Positions 45,674-54,673 are shown, numbered from the stretch's first letter. The stretch is 64,000 bases of DNA from Nocardia anocheti (GCF_029675105.1 NZ_JAQQFV010000009.1:124001-188000); one strand, 5' to 3'. The notes: generated by a model from the letters alone, not told the origin. Program-made: numbers and translations.

Positions 45674-45807
45674 ACTCGATCGCCACGCATGACCGCTACC
45701 GGGCATCGGATTCGTCGACAGCGCGGCGGCCGGATCCCGAGCGGGTGGCGAAGAGATTCCGCGCGGAACACGGTGTCTCACGGGATCATTCGGTGGTGTC
45801 ATCGTGA
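45670..45807 (+). CDS. 45-aa ORF linking imuA' and imuB
   Basis: The frame runs from the ATG at 45670, which overlaps the preceding mini-ORF stop, to a TGA at 45805-45807 that overlaps the imuB GTG (GTGA). It encodes a basic, Ser/Arg-rich peptide beginning MNSIATHDRYRASDSS. No family is recognised. It fills exactly the gap that would otherwise separate imuA' from imuB, so it may serve translational coupling or encode a small SOS peptide. It is below the size usually annotated. Confidence 0.4.
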   Translation: MNSIATHDRYRASDSSTARRPDPERVAKRFRAEHGVSRDHSVVSS

Positions 45808-47372
45808 CCGGGCGTGATCGGGTGCTCGCGGTGTGGTGTCCGGACTGGCCCGCCGTGGCCGCCGCGGCGGTGGCGGGAGTGGCGGCGGACCGCCCGGTGG
45901 CGGTGCTGCGGGGCAGCCGGGTGGTGGCGTGCTCGGCCATCGCGCGGGCCGACGGGGTGCGGCGCGGGATGCGGCGACGCGACGCCCAGGGCCGCTGCCC
46001 GGAACTCGTCGTCGTGCCCGATGACCCGGACCGCGACGCGCGCCTGTTCGAGCCGGTGGTCGAGGTCGTCGACGCCACAGTGCCGGGCGTGGAGGTGCTG
46101 CGTCCTGGCCTCGTGGTGCTCGGAGCACGCGGCGCCGCACGGTATTTCGGGTCGGAGGAGGCGGCGGCGGAGCGACTGATCGACGCCGTCGCGGCGGTGG
46201 GCGCCGAGGCGCAGATCGGGATCGCCGACGCGGTGTCGACGGCGGTGATCGCGGCACGGCGCGGCGCGATCGTGGAACCGGGGGAGGGCGCGCGCTATCT
46301 GGCCGCGCTGCCGGTCGCCGAACTCGCGAGCGAGCCGAGCCTGGCCGCGCCGGAACGCGCCGACCTGGTCGACCTGTTGCGCCGCTTGGGCTTACGCCGC
46401 ATCGGTGATTTCGCGCGCCTGTCACCCGCCGAGGTGGCCTCGCGCTTCGGCACCGACGCCGTCCTCGCGCACCGCACCGCGCGGGCCCTGCCCGAACGCC
46501 CACCCTCGGCGCGTCCCCCCGCCCCGGAACTGACCGTGGAGCTGGCCTGCGACCCGCCCGTCGACCGGGTCGACGCGGCCGCTTTCGCGGGCCGCCAGCT
46601 CGCCACCAACCTGCACGCCGCGCTCACCGCGGCCGGGGTCGCCTGCACCCGCCTCGCGGTGACCGCGCGCACCGAGGCGGGCGAGGAACTCACCCGCATC
46701 TGGCGCTGCGCCCGCCCGCTCACCCCCGCCGACACCGCCGACCGCGTCCGCTGGCAGCTCGACGGCTGGCTCACCCACCGCGCCCGCCCCACCGCGCCCA
46801 TCGTCGCGCTCACCCTGGAACCGGTCGAGGTGGTCGCCGCGGGCGCCCTGCAACTGGGCCTGTGGGGCGGTGAGGGCGAGGAGACCGAACGGGCCCGCCG
46901 CGCCCTGGTCCGGGTGCAGGGCCTGCTCGGTGGCGAGGCGGTGCGCATCGGTGTGCTCAGCGGCGGTCGCGGCCCCGCCGAACGCGTCACCACCATCGCG
47001 CTCGGCGACGAACTCACCCCCGCCGCCGACCCCACCCACCCCTGGCCGGGCGTGCTCCCCGAACCCGCCCCCACCCTGCTCCTGCTGCACCGCCCGGTCG
47101 TGCAGCTGACCGACGCCGACGGCCTGGCCGTGCTGATCACCGACCGTGGCCTGTTCACCGCCGACCCCGCCCGCCTGCGCTGGGGCCGCAAGGAATGGGC
47201 GCTGCTCGGCTGGGCGGGGCCGTGGGCGGTCGTCGAACGCTGGTGGTCGGCCGACCCCGCCGCGCCCGCCGTCCGCGTCCAGGTGCAACTCGACGCCGCC
47301 GCCACCGAGATCCGCGCGGTCCTGCTCGTCCACGACGCCACCGCCTGGCACGCCGAGGGCGTCTACGAATAG
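45804..47372 (+). CDS. imuB: Inactive Y-family polymerase-like adaptor ImuB
   Basis: The 522-aa protein has a Y-family polymerase fold, but the catalytic acids are absent: the N-terminal DMD motif reads WCPDWP and no DE pair follows near residue 90. The beta-clamp-binding motif Q350-LGLW-354 is present (ALQLGLWGG). In mycobacteria ImuB bridges DnaE2, ImuA' and the clamp. The GTG at 45804 is the only start in frame and overlaps the small upstream ORF. SOS control comes from the imuA' promoter. Confidence 0.93.
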   Translation: MTGRDRVLAVWCPDWPAVAAAAVAGVAADRPVAVLRGSRVVACSAIARADGVRRGMRRRDAQGRCPELVVVPDDPDRDARLFEPVVEVVDATVPGVEVLRPGLVVLGARGAARYFGSEEAAAERLIDAVAAVGAEAQIGIADAVSTAVIAARRGAIVEPGEGARYLAALPVAELASEPSLAAPERADLVDLLRRLGLRRIGDFARLSPAEVASRFGTDAVLAHRTARALPERPPSARPPAPELTVELACDPPVDRVDAAAFAGRQLATNLHAALTAAGVACTRLAVTARTEAGEELTRIWRCARPLTPADTADRVRWQLDGWLTHRARPTAPIVALTLEPVEVVAAGALQLGLWGGEGEETERARRALVRVQGLLGGEAVRIGVLSGGRGPAERVTTIALGDELTPAADPTHPWPGVLPEPAPTLLLLHRPVVQLTDADGLAVLITDRGLFTADPARLRWGRKEWALLGWAGPWAVVERWWSADPAAPAVRVQVQLDAAATEIRAVLLVHDATAWHAEGVYE

Positions 47373-47436
47373 CGCGGTTCTAGAGTTGGGGTGCCCGTCC
47401 CGACCGGCTGGACGGCCGGTCGCGGAGAGGAGCGCC

Positions 47437-48372
47437 ATGAACCCGTTCGAGGGGATGCTGTGCTCGGCGGCCGCCGCCGATCTCCCGTTGCCCGGCACCG
47501 CCGTGCACGTCACCGGCTGGCTGTGCGTCGAGCATCCCGGGGCGTGGGGGCGCGATGTGCTCGGCGATCAGGTGCTCGGCCCCGAGATCACCGCCGAACT
47601 GGCCGCGCGCACCTCGGCCGCGAAGGTCCGCCCGACGCTGATCCGCCGACCCGGCCGCAACGAGTTCACCGGAAAGCGCACCGTGCTGCTGGCGGCCTCG
47701 CGACGGGAGGGTTCCTGGTGCGAGCGATTCGAGATCACCGACCTGCGCGAACTCTTCGATATCGACCTGCGGCTCACCGCCGGTCCGGCCCCGGGAATCG
47801 GTGCGCCCGTGGACGATCCGCTCGTGCTGGTCTGCGCGCACGGCAAACGTGACCAGTGCTGCGCGCTGCTGGGCCGCCCGATCGCGGCGGCGCTGTCGGC
47901 CGAACATCCCGGCCGTGTCTGGGAGGCCTCGCACACCGGCGGTCACCGCTTCGCCCCCGCCGTCGTGGTGCTGCCGACCGGCCTCACCTACGGCCGCGTC
48001 GACGTCCCCGCCGCGCGGGCCCTGCTCGCCGCCGCTGACGCGGGCGAGGTCTCGTGCACCGGCCTGCGCGGCCGCAGCTGCTACCCGCCCCTCGCCCAGC
48101 TCGCCGAAATCGCTGTCCGCGAACAGATCCCGGCCACCGTCGACGACCTCACCGTCCACCTCGACCCGGCCCCCACCGACGACCCCACCCTCGCGGGCGC
48201 CGCCATCGTCACCCACCGCGACGGCCGCCGCTGGCACGTCACCGCCCGCACCGCCCCCGCCGCACCCCGCCAGGCCAGCTGCCACGCCGCCCCCAAACCG
48301 GCCACCTACCTGGAGGCGGTGTCCGTCCAGGAACTCGTTGCGGCACAGGTCGATCCGCCATCTACGGCGTAG
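47437..48372 (+). CDS. Sucrase/ferredoxin-like (thioredoxin-fold) protein
   Basis: The 311-aa protein contains the motifs CAHGKRDQCCALLGRP and SHTGGHRFAPAVVVLPTGLTYGR of the sucrase/ferredoxin-like family, which has a thioredoxin-like ferredoxin fold and may bind a [2Fe-2S] cluster. The ATG at 47437 follows GGAGAGGAG. It lies downstream of imuB but after 64 bases and with its own ribosome site, so a link to the SOS response is uncertain. Substrate or partner is unknown. Confidence 0.88.
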   Translation: MNPFEGMLCSAAAADLPLPGTAVHVTGWLCVEHPGAWGRDVLGDQVLGPEITAELAARTSAAKVRPTLIRRPGRNEFTGKRTVLLAASRREGSWCERFEITDLRELFDIDLRLTAGPAPGIGAPVDDPLVLVCAHGKRDQCCALLGRPIAAALSAEHPGRVWEASHTGGHRFAPAVVVLPTGLTYGRVDVPAARALLAAADAGEVSCTGLRGRSCYPPLAQLAEIAVREQIPATVDDLTVHLDPAPTDDPTLAGAAIVTHRDGRRWHVTARTAPAAPRQASCHAAPKPATYLEAVSVQELVAAQVDPPSTA

Positions 48373-48466
48373 CCGCACGACCCTGGTGCCACGCACGCGG
48401 CCCCCTGCGCTGCGCCGTGGCACCTTGTCCCGACCGTCGATCACTCGGCGCCGGAAGCGGCTCGAA

Positions 48467-48706
48467 TCACCAGTGCGTCCCCGGTACCCGGCGCAGCGCG
48501 GTACCGGTGGCCTTGCGAACGGCCGAACGCGGCTTGGGCGCGGGTGGGCGGCACCTCGGCGGGCTCGTCATCGACCGATTCACCAGTGTGTCCCTGGTAC
48601 CCACCGTGCCGCCCGGCGCAGCGCGGTACCGGTGGCTTTGCGGACCGCCGAGCGCGGCTTGGGCGCGGGCGGTGGCGGTACCTCGGCGGGCACGTCATCG
48701 ACCGAT
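48467..48706. repeat. Imperfect tandem duplication of the SDR gene 3' end
   Basis: Copy A (48467-48579, 113 bases) and copy B (48580-48706, 127 bases) are closely similar. Copy B contains 12 extra bases near its start (ACCGTGCCGCCC). Copy B is the real end of the SDR gene on the minus strand. Copy A lies directly beyond its stop and still encodes the tail (ending VPGTHW and a stop) when read in frame. Confidence 0.85.
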
Positions 48707-49536
48707 TCCCCCTTGGCCGCAGGCGAATCCGGCAGTGCGCGGTAGTAGCGGTGCAGCATGCGGTCGCGCAGGCGCGGGGTGATGATGCCGCCGTATTCGG
48801 CCAGCGTGCCGAGCGGGACATCGATGCGCTTGGGGCGTTCGGAGAGGGCGCGCACGATGGTGCCCGCCGCCCACTCGGGGGATTCGGACGGGCCCTGATC
48901 GCCGCTGGGCGCGATCATCGGGGTGCGTACCAGCGGCATGTGGATGGTGGTGAAACCGACTCCGTCGGCGAGGGTTTCGACCGCGGCCACCTCGGCGAAC
49001 TTGTCCAGCGCGGCCTTGCTGGCCAGATACGCGGCGAAGCGCGGCGTGGCCACCTGTACTCCGGCACTGGAGATGTTGACGATGTGGCCGAACCCGCGCT
49101 CGCGCATCTGGGGCAGCAGGGCGAGGGTCATCCGGACGGCGCCGAAGTAGTTGACCGCCATGGTGCGCTCGAAGTCGTGCATCCGGTCGGTGGACCGGTG
49201 GATGGCGCGGCGGATGGACCGGCCCGCGTTGTTGACCAGCATGTCGACGTGACCGTGCTGGTCGAGAATGGCCTTCACGGCCGCCTCGACCGACGCGGCG
49301 TCGGTGACATCGCACTGGTAGCCGTAGGCGCGCCCACCCGCGTCGGTGATCTCGGTGACCACCTCGGCGAGTTCGTCGCCGCGCCGGGCGAGGAGGAAGA
49401 CCACGGCGCCCTTGTTCGCGACCGCGAGCGCGGCGGCCCGCCCGATCCCGGACGACGCGCCGGTGATGACGACATGCCGGTCGGTCAGCTCACGCTGCCG
49501 CCTACGGCCCTGTGCACCTGGAGAAACCTGGGACAT
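48580..49536 (-). CDS. Short-chain dehydrogenase/reductase
   Basis: The 318-aa protein has the NAD(P) loop VVITGASSGIGRA, NNAG, catalytic Ser in ISSAG and Y-A-A-Y-L-A-S-K (active Tyr and Lys). A C-terminal extension of about 70 residues (RLRDRMLHRYYRALP..., then Pro-rich and basic) goes beyond the usual 250-residue fold and suggests membrane or protein contact. The ATG at 49536 has AAGGAG five bases before it. It is divergent from the SOS-controlled genes and has its own palindromic operator candidate at 49566-49585. Confidence 0.9.
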   Translation of the reverse strand: MSQVSPGAQGRRRQRELTDRHVVITGASSGIGRAAALAVANKGAVVFLLARRGDELAEVVTEITDAGGRAYGYQCDVTDAASVEAAVKAILDQHGHVDMLVNNAGRSIRRAIHRSTDRMHDFERTMAVNYFGAVRMTLALLPQMRERGFGHIVNISSAGVQVATPRFAAYLASKAALDKFAEVAAVETLADGVGFTTIHMPLVRTPMIAPSGDQGPSESPEWAAGTIVRALSERPKRIDVPLGTLAEYGGIITPRLRDRMLHRYYRALPDSPAAKGESVDDVPAEVPPPPAPKPRSAVRKATGTALRRAARWVPGTHW

Positions 49537-49565
49537 CACTGCTCCTTTGCAGCTCGTTCCCTCCT

Positions 49566-49585
49566 AACTTACTCCAAAGTAAGTT
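49566..49585. promoter_or_regulatory. Palindromic operator candidate upstream of the SDR gene
   Basis: AACTTACT (49566-49573) and AGTAAGTT (49578-49585) form a perfect 8-bp inverted repeat around CCAA, 30 bases upstream of the SDR start. The form is typical of a TetR-type dimer site. The regulator is not known; it is not a LexA site. Confidence 0.6.
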
Positions 49586-49597
49586 CCCTGGCCAGAC

Positions 49598-49646
49598 TCG
49601 AAAATATGTTCGAGAGCCTCTCGCCAATATTCGAACGTATGTGCGA
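49598..49646 (+). promoter_or_regulatory. Two SOS (LexA) boxes upstream of the dnaE2 operon
   Basis: Box 1 is TCGAAAATATGTTCGA (49598-49613) and box 2 is TCGAACGTATGTGCGA (49631-49646). Each differs by one base from the TCGAAC-N4-GTTCGA consensus. A -10-like GATACT (49645-49650) directly follows box 2, six bases before the ATG at 49657. LexA bound at box 2 would cover the promoter. Confidence 0.88.
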
Positions 49647-49656
49647 TACTGTTCGC

Positions 49657-50112
49657 ATGGCGGACGATCGGATGGCGGATATCTATGCCGCGGTGCGGCT
49701 CGGCGGTTTCGACCAGGCGGCGGCGCGTGCGGCGCTGACCAGGCTCTGGGAGGAGATAGGGGAAGGCGGCGACCCGTTGCATCGCTGCGTGATCGCGCAT
49801 CACCTGGCCGATGTGCAGGAGTTGCCGGAGGGTGCGCTGCTGTGGGATCAGCGGGCGCTGGCCGCGGTGTTCGGGCCGGGCATCCCGCTCGACGAGGGCC
49901 TGCGCGGCTTCCTGCCCTCGCTGTATCTGAACCTGGCCGACAGTCACCGCCGCGTCGGTGATTTCGACATGGCGCGGATGCAGCTGGCCATCGCGCGCGG
50001 GCATCTCGACGTGCTCGCCAACGATGCCTACGGCGCGGTGATCCGCTCGGGTTTGGCGCACGTGGAGGCGGCGCTGGAGACGTGCTCGATGGAGCGCCTG
50101 CCCGCGAGCTGA
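49657..50112 (+). CDS. Uncharacterised SOS-controlled helical protein, 151 aa
   Basis: The ATG at 49657 lies 10 bases after the second LexA box and six bases after a -10-like GATACT, so the mRNA may be leaderless. The protein is helical with TPR-like pairs (FDQAAARAALTRLWEEIG, LPSLYLNLADSHRRVGDFDMARMQLAIARGHLDVL). I see no catalytic motif. The gene ends 53 bases before dnaE2, which has no separate LexA box, so both should be co-induced by DNA damage. Related short TPR proteins occur in actinobacteria, but I know no function. Confidence 0.8.
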   Translation: MADDRMADIYAAVRLGGFDQAAARAALTRLWEEIGEGGDPLHRCVIAHHLADVQELPEGALLWDQRALAAVFGPGIPLDEGLRGFLPSLYLNLADSHRRVGDFDMARMQLAIARGHLDVLANDAYGAVIRSGLAHVEAALETCSMERLPAS

Positions 50113-50165
50113 CGGCGACCACGCCTGATGCGGGGTGCGGCGGGGGTCGTGAGAGGAGTGGGCGC

Positions 50166-53100
50166 GTGGGCTGGAGCAATGGTCCGCCGACCTGGTCGGA
50201 GCTGGAGCGAGTGCTCTCGGGCAAGCCGAGCGCCCGCCCGGCCGAGGACATGCACCCCGGCGACGGCGGCGACAGCCCGGCCTGGTCGCGCAAGCGCGGC
50301 GAGTACCGTGCCGCCGCGCTGGACCGGCCCAGCGGCCCCACGGTGCCCTACGCCGAACTGCACGCCCACTCCGCCTACAGCTTCCTCGACGGCGCGAGCC
50401 AGCCCGAGGAACTGGTGGAGGAGGCGGTGCGGCTGGGCCTGAACGCCCTCGCGCTCACCGATCACAACGGTTTCTACGGGACCGTCCGGTTCGCCGAGGC
50501 GGCCAGGGAATGGGGAATGCCCACGGTTTTCGGTGCCGAACTGTCACTGGGAACCGATGCGGAGGCGGCGCCGGGCCGAGGGGATGCGGTCCGGCGCCGT
50601 TCTGTTCCACGCGGGGGAGTGCGGGTCACCTCGGGAACCGGGGTGTCGGCGGGCGGGCGCCCACTGGGCGATTCCGCGCCGGGCGCCGGGCATCGGAACG
50701 CGCCGGACTCCATGCCGCGCACCGGCTTTCCCGACCCCGCCGGTCCGCATCTGCTGATCCTGGCGCGCGGGCAGGAAGGCTACCGCCGACTGTCCCGACA
50801 GATGGCGGACGCGCACATGGCAGCGGGTGAGAAGGGCATCCTGCGCTACGACCTCGACACCCTCACCGCCGCGGCGGACGGACACTGGCACGTGCTCACC
50901 GGCTGCCGCAAAGGCCATCTGCGCACCGCCCTCGAACAGGACCTGGCGGCCGACGACACCCGTCTGCCGAAAGCCGAAGCGGCCCTGCGTGATCTGGTCG
51001 AACGCTTCGGCGACGACCGGGTGAGCGTCGAACTCACCCACCACGGCATCGCCACCGACGACGAACGCAATGCCCACCTGGTCGCGGTGGCCGACCGGGT
51101 CGGCATCCCGGTCCTGGCCACCACGGGCGCGCATTTCGCCGCGCCCGCGCAGCGCCGTCGCGCCATGGCACTGGCCGCGATCCGCGCGCGCGGCAGTCTC
51201 GACGAGATGGCGGGCTGGCTGCCGTCCACCGGGGGCGCGCACCTGCGTTCGGGCGCGGAGATGGCGCGACTGTTCGCCGAGTATCCGCGGGCGGTGTCGC
51301 ACGCGGTGGACCTGGCGGGCGAGTGCGCGTTCGACCTGCGACTGATCGCGCCGAAGCTACCTCCGTTCCAGGTTCCGGACGGGCACGACGAGGACTCGTG
51401 GCTGCGTCATCTCGCGCTGACGGGTGCCGCCGAACGGTACGGCCCGCCGGAGCGTAATCCCGCCGCGTACCGGCAGATCGAGCACGAGCTCGCGGTGATC
51501 GAGCAGATGACCTTCCCCGGCTACTTCCTGGTGGTGCACGACATCGTCCGGTTCTGCCGGGACAACGACATCCTGTGCCAGGGCCGGGGCTCGGCGGCCA
51601 ACTCCGCGGTCTGCTACGCCATCGGCATCACCCATGTCGACCCGGTGGCCAACAAGCTGCTGTTCGAGCGGTTCCTGTCCACCGAGCGCGACGGCCCGCC
51701 CGACATCGATGTCGACATCGAGTCCGACCGCCGCGAGGAGGCCATCCAGCACGTCTACACCAAGTACGGCCGCGACTACGCCGCGCAGGTGGCGAACGTG
51801 ATCACCTACCGCGGCAAGTCGGCGGTGCGCGATGCCGCGCGCGCACTGGGCTTTTCGCCTGGACAGCAGGACGCGTGGAGCAAGCAGGTGAGCCGCTGGT
51901 CGGGGGTCGCCGCCGAGACCGGCACCGACATCCCCGCGCCCGTCCTGGAACTGGCCGGTGAACTCGACGGTCTGCCACGGCATCTGGGCATCCACTCCGG
52001 CGGCATGGTGATCTGCGACCGGCCGATCGCCGACGTGTGCCCGGTGGAATGGGCGCGCATGGCCGGACGCAGCGTGCTCCAGTGGGACAAGGACGATTGC
52101 GCCGTCGTGGGTTTGGTGAAGTTCGACCTGCTCGGCCTCGGCATGCTCTCGGCGCTGCACTACATGATGGACCTGGTCCACGAGCACAAGGGCGAGAAGG
52201 TCGAACTGCACGCGCTCGACCTCGCCGAACCCGCCGTCTACGAGATGTTGCAGCGGGCCGATTCGATCGGGGTGTTCCAGGTGGAATCGCGCGCGCAGAT
52301 GGCGACGCTGCCCCGGCTGAAACCGCGCGAGTTCTACGACCTGGTGGTGGAGGTGGCGCTGATCCGGCCCGGCCCCATCCAGGGCGGCTCGGTGCACCCC
52401 TACATCCGCAGGCGCAACGGGCTGGAGGACCCCGTCTGCGACCATCCCGCACTGGAACACTCGCTCGCCCGCACGCTCGGGGTGCCGCTGTTCCAGGAAC
52501 AGCTCATGCAGATGGCCATCGATGTGGCCGGTTTCAGCGCCGCCGAGGCCGACCAGTTGCGCCGCGCCATGGGCTCCAAACGCTCACCGGAGAAGATGGA
52601 GCAGCTCAAGGAGCGCCTCTATCGGGGCATGCGCGAGTTGCACGGCATCACCGGCGAGGTCGCCGACCGCATCTACGAGAAGCTCTACGCCTTCGCCAAT
52701 TTCGGTTTCCCGGAAAGCCATTCGCAGAGCTTCGCCTCGATCGTGTTCTATTCCTCGTGGTTCAAGCTGCACCACCCGGCCGCCTTCTGCGCCGGGCTGC
52801 TGCGCGCCCAGCCGATGGGTTTCTACTCCCCGCAGTCGCTGGTGGCCGACGCCCGCCGCCACGGGGTGCGCGTGCACGGCCCCGACATCAATGCCAGCCG
52901 CGCCGAACCCACCCTGGAGAACGTGGGCACCGAGGTCCGCCTCGGCCTGTCCGGCATCCGCCACCTCGGCACCGACCTCGCCGACCGCATCGTCACCGAA
53001 CGCACCACCCACGGCCCCTTCACCTCCCTGCTCGACCTCACCGGCCGAATCGAACTCTCCGTCGCCCAGGTCGAATCCCTCGCCACCGCAGGCGCTCTGG

Positions 53101-53687
53101 ACACCCTGGTCGACCAGCGTCGAACCGGGCACGCTCGTACGGAGGACCGGCCCGGCGAGAACGCGCACAGTGCCCGGCGGGCGGCGTTGTGGGCGGCGGG
53201 CGCGGCGGCGCGGGAGCGCGCGGACCTGCTGCCCGGCACCGGCCCGGTCACCGCCGCTCCGGCCCTGCCCGGCATGAGCGCGCTCGAGATCGCCGCCGCC
53301 GATGTGTGGGCCACCGGCATCTCGCCCGGCAGCTATCCCACCGAATTCCTGCGCGAGCACCTGAACTCGCTCGGGGCGGTCCCGGCCTCGGAGCTGCTGC
53401 TGGTCGAGGACGGCGCCCGCATCCTGGTCGCGGGCGCGGTCACCCACCGGCAGCGCCCGGCCACCGCCGCGGGTGTCACCTTCCTCAATCTCGAGGACGA
53501 GACCGGCATGGTCAACGTGGTCTGCTCGGTCGGCCTGTGGACGCGCTACCGCCGCCTCGCCCAGAACGCCACCGCCCTGCTCGTACGCGGCCGCATCCAG
53601 AACGCCGAGGGCGCGGCCAGTCTCGTCGCCGACCACCTCGAACACCTCGACCTGCGCATCGTCGCCCGCTCCCGCGACTTCCGCTGA
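50166..53687 (+). CDS. dnaE2: Error-prone DNA polymerase DnaE2
   Basis: DnaE2 is the catalytic polymerase of the SOS mutasome. The PHP domain has ELHAHSAYSFLDGAS and ALTDHNGFYG. The polymerase active-site acids are in PDIDVDIESDRR and KFDLLGLGMLSAL. The C-terminal OB domain holds VAGAVTHRQRPATAAGVTFLNLEDE. The GTG at 50166 (VGWSNGPPTWSELERVL) matches the family start and follows GAGAGGAG, although the frame is open to 50082. The 1173-aa protein has an extra Gly/Arg-rich stretch of about 55 residues (from residue 137) in the PHP domain. Confidence 0.95.
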   Translation: MGWSNGPPTWSELERVLSGKPSARPAEDMHPGDGGDSPAWSRKRGEYRAAALDRPSGPTVPYAELHAHSAYSFLDGASQPEELVEEAVRLGLNALALTDHNGFYGTVRFAEAAREWGMPTVFGAELSLGTDAEAAPGRGDAVRRRSVPRGGVRVTSGTGVSAGGRPLGDSAPGAGHRNAPDSMPRTGFPDPAGPHLLILARGQEGYRRLSRQMADAHMAAGEKGILRYDLDTLTAAADGHWHVLTGCRKGHLRTALEQDLAADDTRLPKAEAALRDLVERFGDDRVSVELTHHGIATDDERNAHLVAVADRVGIPVLATTGAHFAAPAQRRRAMALAAIRARGSLDEMAGWLPSTGGAHLRSGAEMARLFAEYPRAVSHAVDLAGECAFDLRLIAPKLPPFQVPDGHDEDSWLRHLALTGAAERYGPPERNPAAYRQIEHELAVIEQMTFPGYFLVVHDIVRFCRDNDILCQGRGSAANSAVCYAIGITHVDPVANKLLFERFLSTERDGPPDIDVDIESDRREEAIQHVYTKYGRDYAAQVANVITYRGKSAVRDAARALGFSPGQQDAWSKQVSRWSGVAAETGTDIPAPVLELAGELDGLPRHLGIHSGGMVICDRPIADVCPVEWARMAGRSVLQWDKDDCAVVGLVKFDLLGLGMLSALHYMMDLVHEHKGEKVELHALDLAEPAVYEMLQRADSIGVFQVESRAQMATLPRLKPREFYDLVVEVALIRPGPIQGGSVHPYIRRRNGLEDPVCDHPALEHSLARTLGVPLFQEQLMQMAIDVAGFSAAEADQLRRAMGSKRSPEKMEQLKERLYRGMRELHGITGEVADRIYEKLYAFANFGFPESHSQSFASIVFYSSWFKLHHPAAFCAGLLRAQPMGFYSPQSLVADARRHGVRVHGPDINASRAEPTLENVGTEVRLGLSGIRHLGTDLADRIVTERTTHGPFTSLLDLTGRIELSVAQVESLATAGALDTLVDQRRTGHARTEDRPGENAHSARRAALWAAGAAARERADLLPGTGPVTAAPALPGMSALEIAAADVWATGISPGSYPTEFLREHLNSLGAVPASELLLVEDGARILVAGAVTHRQRPATAAGVTFLNLEDETGMVNVVCSVGLWTRYRRLAQNATALLVRGRIQNAEGAASLVADHLEHLDLRIVARSRDFR

Positions 53688-53731
53688 GATTCTCCCGCCA
53701 CCGACGCCTCCGCACGCACTACGCTGCGACC

Positions 53732-54673
53732 ATGCGCAAGCTTGCCGTGGTACTGATCGGGTTGCTCGGGCTGCTGTTCCTGGTGGGGTGCGGTGGCGGC
53801 GGGGACGACGAGTCCTCCGGTGGGGCCACCCCGACCGTGTCGGGTCCCGCCGCGGCGGTCGCCCCCGGCTACCGGGAGAGCGCGCCAGCCAAAGACAGTC
53901 CGGCACCGGCTGATCCCACGCGCAAGGAGGTGATCACCGGCTCGGTCGACATCACCACCGGTGATCCGATCGCCGGGGCGGCCACCGTCACCGACCAGGT
54001 GCGCGCCGTGGACGGGCGCATCGACAGCCGCACCGAACAACCCGGCACCGACAAGCGCAACGCCCGTGCGGTGCTCAGTGTGCGGGTGCCCGCCGACAAG
54101 ACCGACGCCTTCGTCAGCGGACTCGACGGCATCGGCACGGTCACCCGGGTGAGCACCAACCGCGACGACGTCACCATGCAGTGGCAGGACCTCGACGCCC
54201 GCATCCGCGCCCTGCAGGCCTCCGTCGACCGGCTGCGCGCGCTCATGGCGGGCGCCACCAACACCGCCGACCTGATCGCCGCCGAGGAGGCGCTGTCGAG
54301 CAGGCAGGGCGAACTCGACAGCCTCACCGCGCAGAAACGCTCCCTCGACGACCAGGTGGCCCTGTCCACCCTGACCATCACCCTCACCGCCGACGACGAG
54401 CGCACCCCCGGCGAGGCCGACAACTTCTGGGACGGTGTCGTCGCGGGCTGGCACTCGCTGCTCGACTGGCTGCACGACGCGATCGTCTTCCTCGGCAAGG
54501 CCCTGCCCTGGCTCGGCTTCCTCGTGATCATCGGCGCGGTGCTGTGGGCCGTGCTGCGCGCGATCTTCCGCCGCCGATCGAAGCCCGCCCCCGCCACGCC
54601 CGCGGAACCGACCAGCACGAAGGGAGCCGACAGTGCCGACGGTCCGGGCGACGATCAAACCCAACAGCCGTAA
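53732..54673 (+). CDS. DUF4349 lipoprotein with coiled coil and C-terminal membrane helix
   Basis: The 313-aa protein has a lipobox FLVGC (Cys20). The DUF4349 domain (VTDQVRAVDGRIDSRTEQ..., ARAVLSVRVPADKTDAFV) follows. A coiled coil comes next (LDARIRALQASVDRLRALM...LSSRQGELDSLTAQKRSLDDQ), then a membrane helix near the C terminus (GFLVIIGAVLWAVLRAIF) with a basic tail. It is therefore anchored at both ends, probably spanning the envelope side. Function is unknown. Its last 41 bases overlap the DUF167 gene. Confidence 0.88.
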   Translation: MRKLAVVLIGLLGLLFLVGCGGGGDDESSGGATPTVSGPAAAVAPGYRESAPAKDSPAPADPTRKEVITGSVDITTGDPIAGAATVTDQVRAVDGRIDSRTEQPGTDKRNARAVLSVRVPADKTDAFVSGLDGIGTVTRVSTNRDDVTMQWQDLDARIRALQASVDRLRALMAGATNTADLIAAEEALSSRQGELDSLTAQKRSLDDQVALSTLTITLTADDERTPGEADNFWDGVVAGWHSLLDWLHDAIVFLGKALPWLGFLVIIGAVLWAVLRAIFRRRSKPAPATPAEPTSTKGADSADGPGDDQTQQP

